A DNA stretch of 64,000 nt from Chitinophaga tropicalis (GCF_009758205.1 NZ_WRXN01000009.1:186001-250000), one strand, 5' to 3'; positions 42,864 through 52,356 are shown, counted from the stretch's first letter. Numbers and translations: made by a program. The notes: generated from the sequence alone by a model not told the origin.

Positions 42864-43180
42864 ATCGAATTTTAACAGGTAGCTGTTGTTACAGTCTTAC
42901 ACTAACATAATACGGATATGGAGGGAAAAGGGTTGCCTGCGTTGCAACAAATTTTTTAAAAAAATATCAATGTATTATTAATCAATATTTTAGAAGTAAA
43001 TAAATTTATATTTATTGGGATTAATAATAATATTAACAAGGGAAAATTGCCGAAAAATTGGTTTCGCCTTCGGCAAAACCAATTTTTCGAGAAGATTTTG
43101 CGCTGCGCGCGGCTTTGAGAGGGATTTTTTTGAGAGGAGTGGTTGAACAGGGTTATGAGGGAGATTTTTGAGAGAGGCCT
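42864..43180. other. Gene-free, A/T-rich interval with a repeat element
   Basis: Between two minus-strand sigma-type genes. The left half is very A/T-rich (42950-43030) and may hold promoter elements for the 42863 gene. The right half holds two-hairpin copy F. No ORF seen. Confidence 0.55.
43051..43117 (+). repeat. Two-hairpin intergenic repeat, copy F
   Basis: Stem 1 (43051-43089) has 18 positions with one C-A mismatch, loop TTC. Stem 2 is GCGC-TGC-GCGC (43100-43110), then GGCTTTGA. Both neighbouring genes are on the minus strand. Confidence 0.82.
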
Positions 43181-44365
43181 TTATTTCTTCCAGGACATAA
43201 TCTCCTTCACATCTGCAGGTTCTATTTGCAGGGTTTTCCGGGAAGAAATGATGGCCTGCTGTCCGGCAGTCACAGCTTTTGTAGTACTGTCATAACTTAC
43301 TGTTGCACCGGAATGCCCCAGGGGGATGATCTGTACGTTCCCAGTACCGGTACGGACGTCAAAGTAGGTACCCTGTACTATCAGCTGCAGAGAATCTGCT
43401 TCAATATAAAAAGGCAGGGTAGTATCTTTTGTGGCCTGAAAGCAGGCCTCCCCTTCCACTGTCAGGTTCCTGGCAGTGGCACTGAAATCATCATCCCAGC
43501 TTACGGTAGCTCCTTCATTCAGCCAGACCTTTGTCTGATCGGGCAACAATTCCGCCCTTCTGCTGTTAGCCCTCATTATCAGTAAGTAAATGCCGGGGCC
43601 AAGGAGAAGGAAGATCAGGGCTGCAAGAGCATACCAGGTATTGAGTCTCCTGGAGTATACCTTACGCACCACGGGCGAGCTATCTGCCGGCGTTGGCCTG
43701 TCTACCGCCATAGCTCTTGATGCCAGGGGCAGCCAGCGTTCATTGAAAACAGCCGGTACAGGAGGATGCTCTTCCAGTTCTTTTACTCCCGCCGCCACCC
43801 ATTGATGCTGTGCAGAAGATTCATCATGTATGGCCAGTTCCCTTACACATTGCCTGACAGATTGCTGTACGGCATGAATAGCGCTATGCACAGCGTCGTC
43901 AGAAAGACCCAGGGACTTTCCTATGTCAGCTATCTTCATACCCTGCAGGCGATGCATTTCGTAAATGAGTCTACGTTGCGGGGGCAGGGAAATTATTACT
44001 TCATGGATCAGCGCCTGGTATTCCTGGTAATGATGCCGGGGGATAAAGTCTTCATCTTCATGATGCACCGGTAAAGGTTCACGGGGAGCTGTTTCATACA
44101 GATACAGGTAGGCCTCTTTCAACGCTACAGTCCTTATATGTGTATCCGGTTGCTTAATATGGGGTAATTTATCCCTGTAGAGCCACAACTTCACATAGGT
44201 TTCCTGTAAAGCTTCCATAACAGCGGCCTTGTCCTGCTGCATAACGATCATGAGATCTGCATAGATGACAGGCGAGGTTGTTCTGAAGAATTGGATAAAG
44301 GCAGCTTCTTCTCCATCTGCAATACGCTGTAACAGGGTTATATCGCTGTAATGTATTTCGTGCAT
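43181..44365 (-). CDS. Fused ECF sigma factor and FecR-type anti-sigma protein
   Basis: One 394-codon frame joins two normally separate proteins. Residues 20-92 match sigma region 2 (EAAFIQFFRTTSPVIYADLM, MEALQETYVKLWLYRDKL) and 115-172 match region 4 (ISLPPQRRLIYEMHRLQGMK, IADIGKSLGLSDDAVHSAI). A linker (180-242) follows, then one membrane helix (about 243-264, TWYALAALIFLLLGPGIYLL) and a FecR domain (about 272-372, LLPDQTKVWLNEGATVSWDD, LTVEGEACF). It ends without the usual DUF4974 domain. The sigma part would thus be tethered to the inner membrane. No SusC or other receptor gene is adjacent. Two genes merged by a sequencing error is unlikely, because the linker and helix read smoothly in one frame. 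Confidence 0.88.
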   Translation of the reverse strand: MHEIHYSDITLLQRIADGEEAAFIQFFRTTSPVIYADLMIVMQQDKAAVMEALQETYVKLWLYRDKLPHIKQPDTHIRTVALKEAYLYLYETAPREPLPVHHEDEDFIPRHHYQEYQALIHEVIISLPPQRRLIYEMHRLQGMKIADIGKSLGLSDDAVHSAIHAVQQSVRQCVRELAIHDESSAQHQWVAAGVKELEEHPPVPAVFNERWLPLASRAMAVDRPTPADSSPVVRKVYSRRLNTWYALAALIFLLLGPGIYLLIMRANSRRAELLPDQTKVWLNEGATVSWDDDFSATARNLTVEGEACFQATKDTTLPFYIEADSLQLIVQGTYFDVRTGTGNVQIIPLGHSGATVSYDSTTKAVTAGQQAIISSRKTLQIEPADVKEIMSWKK

Positions 44366-44465
44366 ACGTGGGGTATCTTTATAAAAATAAACAATATATT
44401 TTTTAATTTCCCGCAGGCCCGGCTGAAAATAGTGTATTAGTCTGAGTTTTTTTCAGGAGTAGTCC

Positions 44466-44478
44466 GGCCCTGCGGGCC
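44466..44478 (+). repeat. Right-half copy of the two-hairpin repeat
   Basis: GGCCC-TGC-GGGCC, followed downstream by a second GC-rich motif and GCTGAAAATTCAAGAGA. It lies between divergent genes. Confidence 0.55.
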
Positions 44479-44528
44479 AAACAGAGGCGCTGCCCTGCTG
44501 AAAATTCAAGAGATGTTCAATCAAGCAC

Positions 44529-45629
44529 ATGAAAAAATTATTCCAAAGACCCATCATATGGCTCTCCCAACTGATATCTTCGAATCCTGACAGGAAACTC
44601 GTCTTCAATTCTTTATCACAGTTATATAAACAGATCAGCACCGGTAAGGTTGAAAAAGGCATAGTCCTGCCCTGCGATCCTGAAAAGGCCTCCATCATTA
44701 TCTTCTCCGATCAGCATAAAGGCGGCAGGGACGGATCAGATGATTTTATGCAGGCAGAACCCAATTACCTGGCAGCTCTGAACTACTATTATGAGAAAGG
44801 ATTTACGTTTGTGAACCTGGGAGATTGTGAAGAGCTTTGGGAAAACCCTCCTTCTGTTGTACTTGAAAAGAACAGGGCAGCTCTTCTGGAAGAATCCAGG
44901 TTCCTGCAGCAGGACCGCTATTACAGGATATTCGGTAATCATGACCTGGAATGGGCTTATGCTATTCCGAAAGACCAGTTCCTGAAACCATTGTTCGGTA
45001 AAAAGCTGAAAATATACGAAGGGCTGATACTACGTATACCCTATAACAGCAACAATTTTGATATTTTCCTGACGCACGGCCACCAGGGAGACCAGCGCAG
45101 TGACGGGAATGCCTTCAGTAAATGGTTTGTTGCGGCTATATGGACGCCTATCCAACGTTTCTTTGATATTAAACTGGATACTATTTCAGACAACTTTGAC
45201 CTGGTTGATAAACATAACGTGATCATGTATGAATGGAGCCAGCAGTTACCCAACACACTGCTTATATCAGGTCATACACATAAACCTGTATTTGCCTCTA
45301 TGGACCACATAGACCGGCTCACCAAGCAAATGCTTAAGGCAAGGGAAAAAGGGAATGATGCAGAGATACTGCTGCTGCAGAGTGCCATTGAAAAGCGGCA
45401 GACCGAGTATGCTGGTAAACAGTTCATAAAGACAATGGTTAGTCCGACGTATTTCAATACAGGCTGTTGCTGCTTCAGTGATGGCGATATCACCGGTATT
45501 GAAATAACAGAAGGTTTTATACGGCTTATTAAATGGGAAGAGAGTGCAAATGGCGGGTCTTCCAGGAAAGTACTTGAAGAATCGCCTCTTTTCTACCTGT
45601 TTGACCAGTTACAGCATTCCGGCACCTGA
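44529..45629 (+). CDS. Calcineurin-like metallophosphoesterase
   Basis: The 366-residue cytoplasmic protein carries the dinuclear-metal motifs of the family: IFSDQHKGGRDG (first Asp/His), NLGDCEELWE, FGNHDLEWA (GNHD), FLTHGHQGD and ISGHTHKP (GHTH). The order and spacing are normal. The substrate is unknown; a phosphodiester or phosphomonoester is expected. It stands alone ahead of the histone-like gene. Confidence 0.93.
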   Translation: MKKLFQRPIIWLSQLISSNPDRKLVFNSLSQLYKQISTGKVEKGIVLPCDPEKASIIIFSDQHKGGRDGSDDFMQAEPNYLAALNYYYEKGFTFVNLGDCEELWENPPSVVLEKNRAALLEESRFLQQDRYYRIFGNHDLEWAYAIPKDQFLKPLFGKKLKIYEGLILRIPYNSNNFDIFLTHGHQGDQRSDGNAFSKWFVAAIWTPIQRFFDIKLDTISDNFDLVDKHNVIMYEWSQQLPNTLLISGHTHKPVFASMDHIDRLTKQMLKAREKGNDAEILLLQSAIEKRQTEYAGKQFIKTMVSPTYFNTGCCCFSDGDITGIEITEGFIRLIKWEESANGGSSRKVLEESPLFYLFDQLQHSGT

Positions 45630-45663
45630 TTTGTTGTTCCCTTATTGTATCAAATCCTTTATT

Positions 45664-46074
45664 ATGGCAAAGTATTCAAAAAAGAGCCAGGATAAGGTGG
45701 AAAAGACTATGCATGAAATGCATGAGGGGAAGTTAAAAAGCGGCAGAAGCGGTAAAAAAGTGAGTAATCCTAAGCAGGCGATTGCAATAGGATTGTCTGA
45801 GGCCAGGAAGGAAGGCGCTAAAGTGCCTAAGAAGGCTGCAGCTAAAAAGAAAGCTGCGCCGAAAAAGAAAGCTGCTGCGAAGAAGGCGGCGCCGAAGAAA
45901 AGAGCGACGGCAAAAAAGGCTACAGCTAAGAAGGCAGCACCAAAGAAAAAGGCTGCTGCTAAAAGGAAGGCAACGCCGAAAAAGAAAGCTGCAGCAAAGA
46001 GAGCGGCGCCAAAGAAGAGGGCTACAGCTAAAAGAAGGGCTAGTACGAAGAAGAAAGCTGCTGCTAAAAGCTGA
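45664..46074 (+). CDS. Histone H1-like Lys/Ala-rich DNA-binding protein with DUF6496-type N-terminus
   Basis: The 136-residue protein has two halves. Residues 1-55 form a conserved module (AKYSKKSQDKVEKTMHEMHE, GKLKSGRSGKKVSNPKQAIA, IGLSEARKEGAK) found in a Bacteroidota family. Residues 56-136 are almost only Lys, Ala, Arg, Pro and Thr, in repeats of the KKKAAPKKKAAAKK type, like eukaryotic H1 tails and bacterial HctB/AlgP tails. It probably binds DNA non-specifically. The frame extends to 45544, but the ATG at 45664 starts the conserved module. Codon repeats make the gene prone to repeat-length change. Confidence 0.9.
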   Translation: MAKYSKKSQDKVEKTMHEMHEGKLKSGRSGKKVSNPKQAIAIGLSEARKEGAKVPKKAAAKKKAAPKKKAAAKKAAPKKRATAKKATAKKAAPKKKAAAKRKATPKKKAAAKRAAPKKRATAKRRASTKKKAAAKS

Positions 46075-46128
46075 GCTTGATTTTTGATAGTTTTGAAAAT
46101 TATTTTTTTGAGCAGTGGGAAAGAACTG

Positions 46129-46197
46129 CCCAAAAACGGGTTTTGCCTTCGGCAAAACCCGTTTTTGGGAGGGGATTTTTTCGCTGCGCGGCTTTTT
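46129..46197 (+). repeat. Two-hairpin intergenic repeat, copy G
   Basis: Stem 1 (46129-46169) is 19 perfect pairs around TTC. Stem 2 is CGC-TGC-GCG (46182-46190), then GCTTTTTT. It lies between convergent genes. Confidence 0.83.
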
Positions 46198-46247
46198 TGA
46201 AAGAGATTTCGCTACGCGGATTTAAAGAGATTGTTTGAGAGGACCAC

Positions 46248-46970
46248 TTAACTGCCTGTCAGCCAGGCAAGGAACTGGGGCGTTTTTTCTTTGCTGATAG
46301 TGATCACTTCATGGAAGGGCACTGACAAGTTCACACATAACCTGCGGGACTGGTATTGTGAAGCATCTTTAATGGCTTTCCTGTTTACCAGACACTGACG
46401 GTTCACCCTGAAAAAATCATTGCCACAAAGCTGTTCTGTCTCTTCCAGCGTTTTGTTAAGGTAATATTCCTGTAAGTCAAACGTCATCAGGTACAGGGAT
46501 TCGTTTTCAATATAGAATAGTACTATATCCTCCAGTTTTATGGGCAGTATTTTATCCTGGTAATACACCAGTATAGTCTGAGCCCTTGCGGGCAACTGGC
46601 CGGAAAAAGTGCGGCGCAGCCCATTATATTTCCTGATAGCATCTGCTATACAATCATCCGTAAAAGGTTTCAGGATATAGTCGATGCCGTTAGCTTTAAA
46701 TGCCTGTAGTGCATATTCATCGTATGCTGTGCAGAAGACAACAGGCGCTGTTATATTTACTAACCTGTAGATCTCAAAACTCTCTCCATCGCCCAGTTGG
46801 ATGTCACTAAAGATAAGGTCAGGCATTTCATTGCTTTTTTTAAAATAAGCAACTGCTTCCTTTACAGATTTCAGAATAGCTGTTACCTGAATAGATTCAT
46901 CCAGCTTCTGGATGCTTTCTTTCAGGTCTTCTGCTGTCAGTATCTCATCCTCTATGATAACTACCCGCAT
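46248..46970 (-). CDS. LytTR-family response regulator
   Basis: The 240-residue protein has a receiver domain (1-120; acidic pocket IEDE, phospho-acceptor Asp56 in IFSDIQLGDG, Lys in YILKPF). A LytTR DNA-binding domain (about 130-238) follows, including DIVLFYIENESLYLMTFD and FFRVNRQCLVNRKAI. It overlaps the histidine kinase gene by 26 bp. It probably controls the divergent TonB receptor/DUF4249 genes at 48130. Confidence 0.94.
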   Translation of the reverse strand: MRVVIIEDEILTAEDLKESIQKLDESIQVTAILKSVKEAVAYFKKSNEMPDLIFSDIQLGDGESFEIYRLVNITAPVVFCTAYDEYALQAFKANGIDYILKPFTDDCIADAIRKYNGLRRTFSGQLPARAQTILVYYQDKILPIKLEDIVLFYIENESLYLMTFDLQEYYLNKTLEETEQLCGNDFFRVNRQCLVNRKAIKDASQYQSRRLCVNLSVPFHEVITISKEKTPQFLAWLTGS

Positions 46971-47988
46971 GCTGCAATATTTTAATTTTTACAGAAAAAA
47001 GCGATCCGTTATTTTCCACCTGGATATCTTCCCCGCATAATAGTTTATACCGTTCGGACAGATTGGTTAAGCCACTTCCTGTGGATGATTCCGGAATATG
47101 TTTCAGCTGTATATTGTTGGTTACCCTCAGATGCTCTCCTTCCTGTATAATGTTCAGGTATAAAGGATCTTCTTCTGTGAGAATATTATGCTTGATGGCG
47201 TTTTCCAGTAAGGGTTGCAGAGAGAATGCGGGCAACCAGGTATTAACCAGTGTATCATTTTTTACCTGTATGGAAAATTTCAGGGCGTTACCTACTCTCA
47301 TTTTCTGCATCTCGAGAAAATCTGTGCTCAGCTTGAGCTCTTCTCTCAGAGAAATAATATCTTTCTGGCTTTTGGTGATAGTGGCTCTGAGAAAGTCAGA
47401 CAAATGTATGAGATAATCTTCGGCCTTATCAGGATGTCTGCGTATCAATGACTTCAGTGTATTCAATGCATTGAACAGGAAATGAGGATGTATCTGCTGG
47501 CGCAGCAACTGGTTGATGGCTTCTGTATTGGCAAATTTCAGCCGGGCATTTTCCAGTTCTGCATTGGTTTTAGCATGCAGCAGTATAATGTAACTGTGTG
47601 TGATCACAACTATAGTGTTGGTAAATATGCTGTGAAGATGAAGGCGCCAGAACGGCATATCTTCGGGTATGATAGCTGTTATATATTTAGTTCCGGCCAA
47701 TGCCTGGTATAACAGGATATTAGAGCCGATGGCCAGGATGTAACTGCTGATGATCCGTATGGTATTTCTGATGCGGTCAGAGGATTTCACTTTTGAGGTA
47801 ATCCATATCAACAGGCCTATATTCAGAAAATTGATCAGGAAACCGTTCAGGCATATAGCCAGGGCCTTCCGGAACATCAGTGATAAGGGAAAATCCTTGG
47901 CGGCTGCCACGATCAGCATCAGCAGGAACAGACACAACGGCAGGATGATACTCATCCTGACAAGGCTTTTTATTGGTAACATTTTCAT
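46945..47988 (-). CDS. LytS-type sensor histidine kinase
   Basis: From ATG 47988 the protein has 347 residues. It has four or so membrane helices (about 11-140) and the LytS core QQIHPHFLFNALNTL with the phospho-acceptor His at 169. An ATP-binding domain follows with LQPLLENAIKHNI and GSGLTNLSERYKLL. A longer frame to 48117 adds 43 residues that do not look coding. It lacks a large extracellular sensor domain, so the signal may be in the membrane. Confidence 0.93.
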   Translation of the reverse strand: MKMLPIKSLVRMSIILPLCLFLLMLIVAAAKDFPLSLMFRKALAICLNGFLINFLNIGLLIWITSKVKSSDRIRNTIRIISSYILAIGSNILLYQALAGTKYITAIIPEDMPFWRLHLHSIFTNTIVVITHSYIILLHAKTNAELENARLKFANTEAINQLLRQQIHPHFLFNALNTLKSLIRRHPDKAEDYLIHLSDFLRATITKSQKDIISLREELKLSTDFLEMQKMRVGNALKFSIQVKNDTLVNTWLPAFSLQPLLENAIKHNILTEEDPLYLNIIQEGEHLRVTNNIQLKHIPESSTGSGLTNLSERYKLLCGEDIQVENNGSLFSVKIKILQHAGSYHRG

Positions 47989-48129
47989 AATTCTGAGCCT
48001 GCAAAATAAGAACAATCGGGCCTTCCTTCTGTTTTTTCCTGTCCATTCACCCCTCTTTTTGTCCGCCTTGCCTCCAGGTATTTCCACATACCAGATATTT
48101 GTTATTTGTTTGTGCAAAATTTACAGCAG

Positions 48130-50448
48130 ATGAAACCATGTTTGATGCTTATGACCATATTGTTGCTGTCCCTCAATACCATTGCGCAGCAAAAATATAC
48201 TATCAGCGGCACCATCAAATCCAAAGCTAAAGGCGAAACCCTGATCGGCGCCACAGTCCGTGTCAGTAGTGGAGGCGGAACCACTACCAATGAATACGGT
48301 TTTTACTCACTGACCCTCCCTCAGGGCAGACACAAGCTGGAGATCTCTTCTATGGGATTACAAAGCAACTTCCTGGAGCTGAATCTCAGGAGAGATACTG
48401 TGATCAATCTTTTTCTTGACGATGAATCAGTTAGCCTGTCAGGTGTGACCATTACAGGCAATAGTACCCGCAGGAGCTTAAGCACTCCACAGATGGGCCT
48501 GGAGAAGCTGACTACCAAAGAGATGAAAAATGTACCGGTATTACTGGGTGAAAAAGACGCGATCAAGGTTATACAATTACTACCAGGTATTAAATCTGCC
48601 GGAGATGGTAATGCCGGTATGTTTGTACGTGGCGGCGCTGCCGACCAGAACCTGATCCTGCTAGACGAAGCGCCTGTTTATAACGCCAGTCACCTGCTGG
48701 GTTTCTTTTCTACATTCAACTCAGACGCGATCAAGGACATAGCTGTTTATAAAGGGGGAATGCCCGCTCAATATGGAGGCAGACTGTCTTCCGTGCTGGA
48801 TATCAAAATGAATGACGGTAACAACCAGGATTTTAACGTAAGCGGCGGTGTGGGCCTTATCTCTGCCAAGCTGAATGTGGAAGGTCCTATTCAGAAGGAT
48901 AAATCTTCCTTCCTGATAACCGGCCGCCGTACTTATGCAGACATGTTCCTGAAACTTTCCAATGATTCCAGCCTGAACAATAACTCCCTTTACTTTTACG
49001 ACCTGAATGCGAAGTTAAATTACGAGCTAGGCAGTAAAGATAAACTTTACCTTTCCGGCTACCTGGGAAAAGATAACTTAGGTGTAGGAGATCTGTTTGG
49101 CCTGAAATGGGGAAATACCACCGGTACTCTCCGCTGGAACCATATTTTCAGCAACAAGTTGTTTTCCAACACATCCCTGATCTACAGTAATTATGATTAC
49201 ACCATTTCCATTAACAGCAGCACTACACAGGCAGATATCTACTCCAAGATCAGGGATTATAACCTGAAGCAGGAATTCCAGTGGTATGCAGGCAGTAATC
49301 ATAATGTAAGGTTTGGACTGAACTCTATCTATCATACCATTACACCTGGCCAGGTAACTACTCCTGAAACTTCAGAGTTAAATTCACGTACCCTGGAAGA
49401 CCGGCTTTCCTGGGAAAATGCCATCTATGCTTCAGACAGCTGGAAAATGTCTGACAACCTGAGTGTGACCTATGGTCTTCGTGCATCTGCATTCAGCATA
49501 TTGGGTAAAGGTGATTTCTACAATGTGGATGCTGATGGTAATGTTACTGATACGCTGCATTATAAAAGCGGAGAGTTTGTAAAAACATATGTAAACCTGG
49601 AGCCCAGGCTGGCGCTCAGTTACAAGTTAAATACCTACTCTTCCGTTAAAGGTTCTTATGTACGTAATACCCAGAATCTCCACCTGATATCCAACAGTAC
49701 TTCAAGCAGTCCAACTGATAAATGGGTGGCCAGCACCAACATTATAAAACCGGAGATATCTGATCAGTTTTCCGTAGGTTATTACAGAGACCTGTGGAAT
49801 GCAGATTATGAGCTGACCGTAGAAACCTATTATAAAACCATGCAGAACCAGATAGATTACCGTGACGGAGCTGATGTGAATACCGTGAGCAATGCGATAG
49901 AAGCTCAACTGTTATTTGGTAAAGGCCGGGCCTATGGTATAGAATGGTTATTCAAAAAGAGAGTGGGCAGGCTGAACGGATGGGTGAGCTATACGTTGTC
50001 TAAAACAGAAAGGAAAATAGATGGTATCAATTACAATAAATGGTATAATGCGAGGCAGGACAGAACGCACGATATTGCTATAGTAGCAGTTTACCAACTG
50101 AACAAGAAATGGACATTGTCTGCCAACTGGATCTATTATACCGGGGATGCGGTTACTTATCCTGCAGGCAAATACCAGATAGATGGACAGACTGTTTATT
50201 ACTACAGGGGCAGGAACTCTCATCGTATGCCTAACTACCACAGGCTTGACCTGGGCGCTACAAAGCAGCTGAAGCAGCACAAGCGGTGGTCGTCCGAGCT
50301 GGCGTTCAGCCTGTACAATGCCTACGGCAGGGAAAACGCTTATATAGTACAATTCAAGGACAGTGATGACGATCCTAACAAAACTGTGGCTGTACAGACG
50401 GCACTGTTCAAATTCATTCCTTCCATCTCCTATAACTTTAAGTTCTAA
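48130..50448 (+). CDS. TonB-dependent outer-membrane receptor
   Basis: The 772-residue protein has a signal peptide (ending NTIAQQ) and a carboxypeptidase-like regulatory domain (about 22-105). Next are a plug with KVIQLLPGIKSAGDGNAGMF and VRGGAADQNLILLDEAPVYN, then a barrel ending in FIPSISYNFKF. It is shorter than SusC proteins and is followed by a DUF4249 lipoprotein gene, a standard Bacteroidota pair. The ligand is unknown. The start is the ATG at 48130, where the signal peptide begins. Confidence 0.93.
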   Translation: MKPCLMLMTILLLSLNTIAQQKYTISGTIKSKAKGETLIGATVRVSSGGGTTTNEYGFYSLTLPQGRHKLEISSMGLQSNFLELNLRRDTVINLFLDDESVSLSGVTITGNSTRRSLSTPQMGLEKLTTKEMKNVPVLLGEKDAIKVIQLLPGIKSAGDGNAGMFVRGGAADQNLILLDEAPVYNASHLLGFFSTFNSDAIKDIAVYKGGMPAQYGGRLSSVLDIKMNDGNNQDFNVSGGVGLISAKLNVEGPIQKDKSSFLITGRRTYADMFLKLSNDSSLNNNSLYFYDLNAKLNYELGSKDKLYLSGYLGKDNLGVGDLFGLKWGNTTGTLRWNHIFSNKLFSNTSLIYSNYDYTISINSSTTQADIYSKIRDYNLKQEFQWYAGSNHNVRFGLNSIYHTITPGQVTTPETSELNSRTLEDRLSWENAIYASDSWKMSDNLSVTYGLRASAFSILGKGDFYNVDADGNVTDTLHYKSGEFVKTYVNLEPRLALSYKLNTYSSVKGSYVRNTQNLHLISNSTSSSPTDKWVASTNIIKPEISDQFSVGYYRDLWNADYELTVETYYKTMQNQIDYRDGADVNTVSNAIEAQLLFGKGRAYGIEWLFKKRVGRLNGWVSYTLSKTERKIDGINYNKWYNARQDRTHDIAIVAVYQLNKKWTLSANWIYYTGDAVTYPAGKYQIDGQTVYYYRGRNSHRMPNYHRLDLGATKQLKQHKRWSSELAFSLYNAYGRENAYIVQFKDSDDDPNKTVAVQTALFKFIPSISYNFKF

Positions 50449-50452
50449 TACC

Positions 50453-51259
50453 ATGCGAAACAGTTTTATATATACAATACTGGGAACAGCGCTGCTTCTG
50501 GGCACCGCGTGTGAAAAAGAGATAACTCCTGATCTTGGTGGCAATGACAGCAGATACGTGGTGGAAGGTGTGCTGACGGATGAAGCAGGTGGCTGCTCCG
50601 TAAAGATCAGCCGGACGAAAGACTTCTATTCTGATAACTCGTTTGACGGTGTAAGCGGGGCTATTGTGAAGATCTATCATGGTACAGATACTACCGTGCT
50701 GGCAGAGACATCCACAGGTGTTTATACTGCCCCTGAACTGACTGGCAGCAGTGGTAATACCTATGGTATGACAGTTAACATAGCTGGCGAGGTGATCACT
50801 GCCACTTCCATTATGCCTTCCAAAGTGAATATGGATTCCCTTTATATTACAAAAGAAGAAGTATTTGGCGATACGCAGAACCAGCCGACTGTACAGTTCC
50901 AGGACCCGGCCGGCGTGGCAAATTACTACCGTTTCACGCTCTATGTGAATGATTATAAATCGACCAATATTTATGTCAGGAATGATGATCTTACTGATGG
51001 GAACCTGGTAAATGCCAACCTTTTTAGCTTTGATTCAGAGGAAGGCGATCCGGATTATGTGGATAGCGGGGATCAGATCACTGTTGAGATGATGAACATA
51101 GATCCTTTTGTATATAAATATTTTTTCAGCCTGAGCCAGAGCGCTACGGGGGAAAATCAGTCTGCATCGCCGGCCAACCCGGTGAGTAATCTGAAGGGAA
51201 ATGCGCTGGGATATTTCAGTGCGCATACTATTCAGAGGAAGACGATCACGGTGCCATGA
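50453..51259 (+). CDS. DUF4249 lipoprotein
   Basis: The 268-residue protein has a lipoprotein leader (IYTILGTALLLGTAC) followed by EKEITPDLGGNDSRYVVEGV, the start typical of DUF4249. The middle carries GAIVKIYHGTDTTVLAE and later SSxTI-like beta strands. It should sit on the outer membrane with the TonB receptor encoded 4 bp upstream, perhaps as a substrate-binding lid. Confidence 0.9.
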   Translation: MRNSFIYTILGTALLLGTACEKEITPDLGGNDSRYVVEGVLTDEAGGCSVKISRTKDFYSDNSFDGVSGAIVKIYHGTDTTVLAETSTGVYTAPELTGSSGNTYGMTVNIAGEVITATSIMPSKVNMDSLYITKEEVFGDTQNQPTVQFQDPAGVANYYRFTLYVNDYKSTNIYVRNDDLTDGNLVNANLFSFDSEEGDPDYVDSGDQITVEMMNIDPFVYKYFFSLSQSATGENQSASPANPVSNLKGNALGYFSAHTIQRKTITVP

Positions 51260-51293
51260 GTGGTGACTTTTAGCGTATAGGGTGTGGAAAATG

Positions 51294-51362
51294 CTCAAAA
51301 AAGAATGCTTTTGCCTGCGGCAAAAGCATTCTTTTTTGAGGAGGGTGGCCTGCGGCCGGCCC
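51294..51362 (+). repeat. Two-hairpin intergenic repeat, copy H
   Basis: Stem 1 (51294-51340) is 22 perfect pairs around TGC. Stem 2 is GGCC-TGC-GGCC (51347-51357), then GGCCCTG. It lies between two plus-strand genes. Confidence 0.83.
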
Positions 51363-51418
51363 TGTATTTGATTTTTGGGCGTTATTTATGCCATTTGCCG
51401 TAAATTTACCCCTTGATT

Positions 51419-52351
51419 ATGAACACGAACCTGCCAATATTTGATATACCATCTACTATAAAATACTATCTGTCGCTCGATAAAAAAGTGCCACAGAGTT
51501 TTGGGATGGATAAATACGATGAATTACTGCATCCTGACAATTTTGCCATACTGAGCAACGAAGGAAGTGTAAAGAACGGGGCTCCTATACGTACTGACCA
51601 TTACGCTATTATACTCTGCATACAAGGGAGCTGTCATAAAACAGTAGGCCCTTACTCATTTGAGGTAACACCACAGTCAGTACATATTGTTTCGCCCAAA
51701 CACGTTACCTCTTTTGAAAATGCGTCTGATGACCTGCTGCTGTATATGGTGATGTTCAAAAAGGAATTTATTACAGATACTTTTATCAAGCAAAGCGCGC
51801 TGGACCCGCTGATGGACCTCAACCCTGCCTGTACGCCGATGTACAGGCTGTCTGATGACCATTACCGCAAAACCAAACAGCTCTATGAGCGTATGGACCA
51901 GGAATATAAAGACGGGGGGCCTTTTTACCTGCAGGTAGTACGGCTGCAGGTAGTGGAATTGCTGTATGAGATAAACCGGGCTTTTGAAAAATGTAACGAT
52001 ACCCGTAATAATCATCAGCTGAGCCGTCAGTATTCCCTGTTTGTCAGCTTCCGCAACCTGGTGGAGGAACATTTCATCTCGAAAAGGACTGTACAGGAAT
52101 ATGCGGATATGCTGCATATTACAGCCAAGCACCTGAGTGAAATAGTTAAACAGGAAACGGGGCGTAATGCGTTACAGATCATTCACAACCGGCTATATCT
52201 TGAAGCGAAGCTGCTGCTTACAACCAGTACGCTCAGTGTGAAAGAGATATCGGACCAGCTGAATTTTGATACCAGTTCACATTTCAGCCGCTTCTTCAAA
52301 AAATTTGCTGACGAAAATCCTTCCGATTTCAAAAAACTTTCGGTTGCATAA
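51419..52351 (+). CDS. AraC-family transcriptional regulator
   Basis: The 310-residue protein has a cupin-type N-terminal domain (HYAIILCIQGSCHKTVGPYS) and a C-terminal AraC double HTH (about 205-308). The HTH part includes YADMLHITAKHLSEIVKQET, VKEISDQLNFDTSSHFSRF and FFKKFADENPSDFKKL. The ATG at 51419 is preferred over the TTG at 51413. It faces the small barrel gene at 52425 convergently, so that gene is not an obvious target. Confidence 0.92.
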   Translation: MNTNLPIFDIPSTIKYYLSLDKKVPQSFGMDKYDELLHPDNFAILSNEGSVKNGAPIRTDHYAIILCIQGSCHKTVGPYSFEVTPQSVHIVSPKHVTSFENASDDLLLYMVMFKKEFITDTFIKQSALDPLMDLNPACTPMYRLSDDHYRKTKQLYERMDQEYKDGGPFYLQVVRLQVVELLYEINRAFEKCNDTRNNHQLSRQYSLFVSFRNLVEEHFISKRTVQEYADMLHITAKHLSEIVKQETGRNALQIIHNRLYLEAKLLLTTSTLSVKEISDQLNFDTSSHFSRFFKKFADENPSDFKKLSVA

Positions 52352-52356
52352 AATTA

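Noticed and set aside
45642..46133. Long minus-strand ORF rich in Ala, Phe and Leu opposite the histone-like gene
   Set aside because: It is the complement of the Lys/Ala repeats; the composition is an artefact and the plus-strand protein has a conserved N-terminal module.
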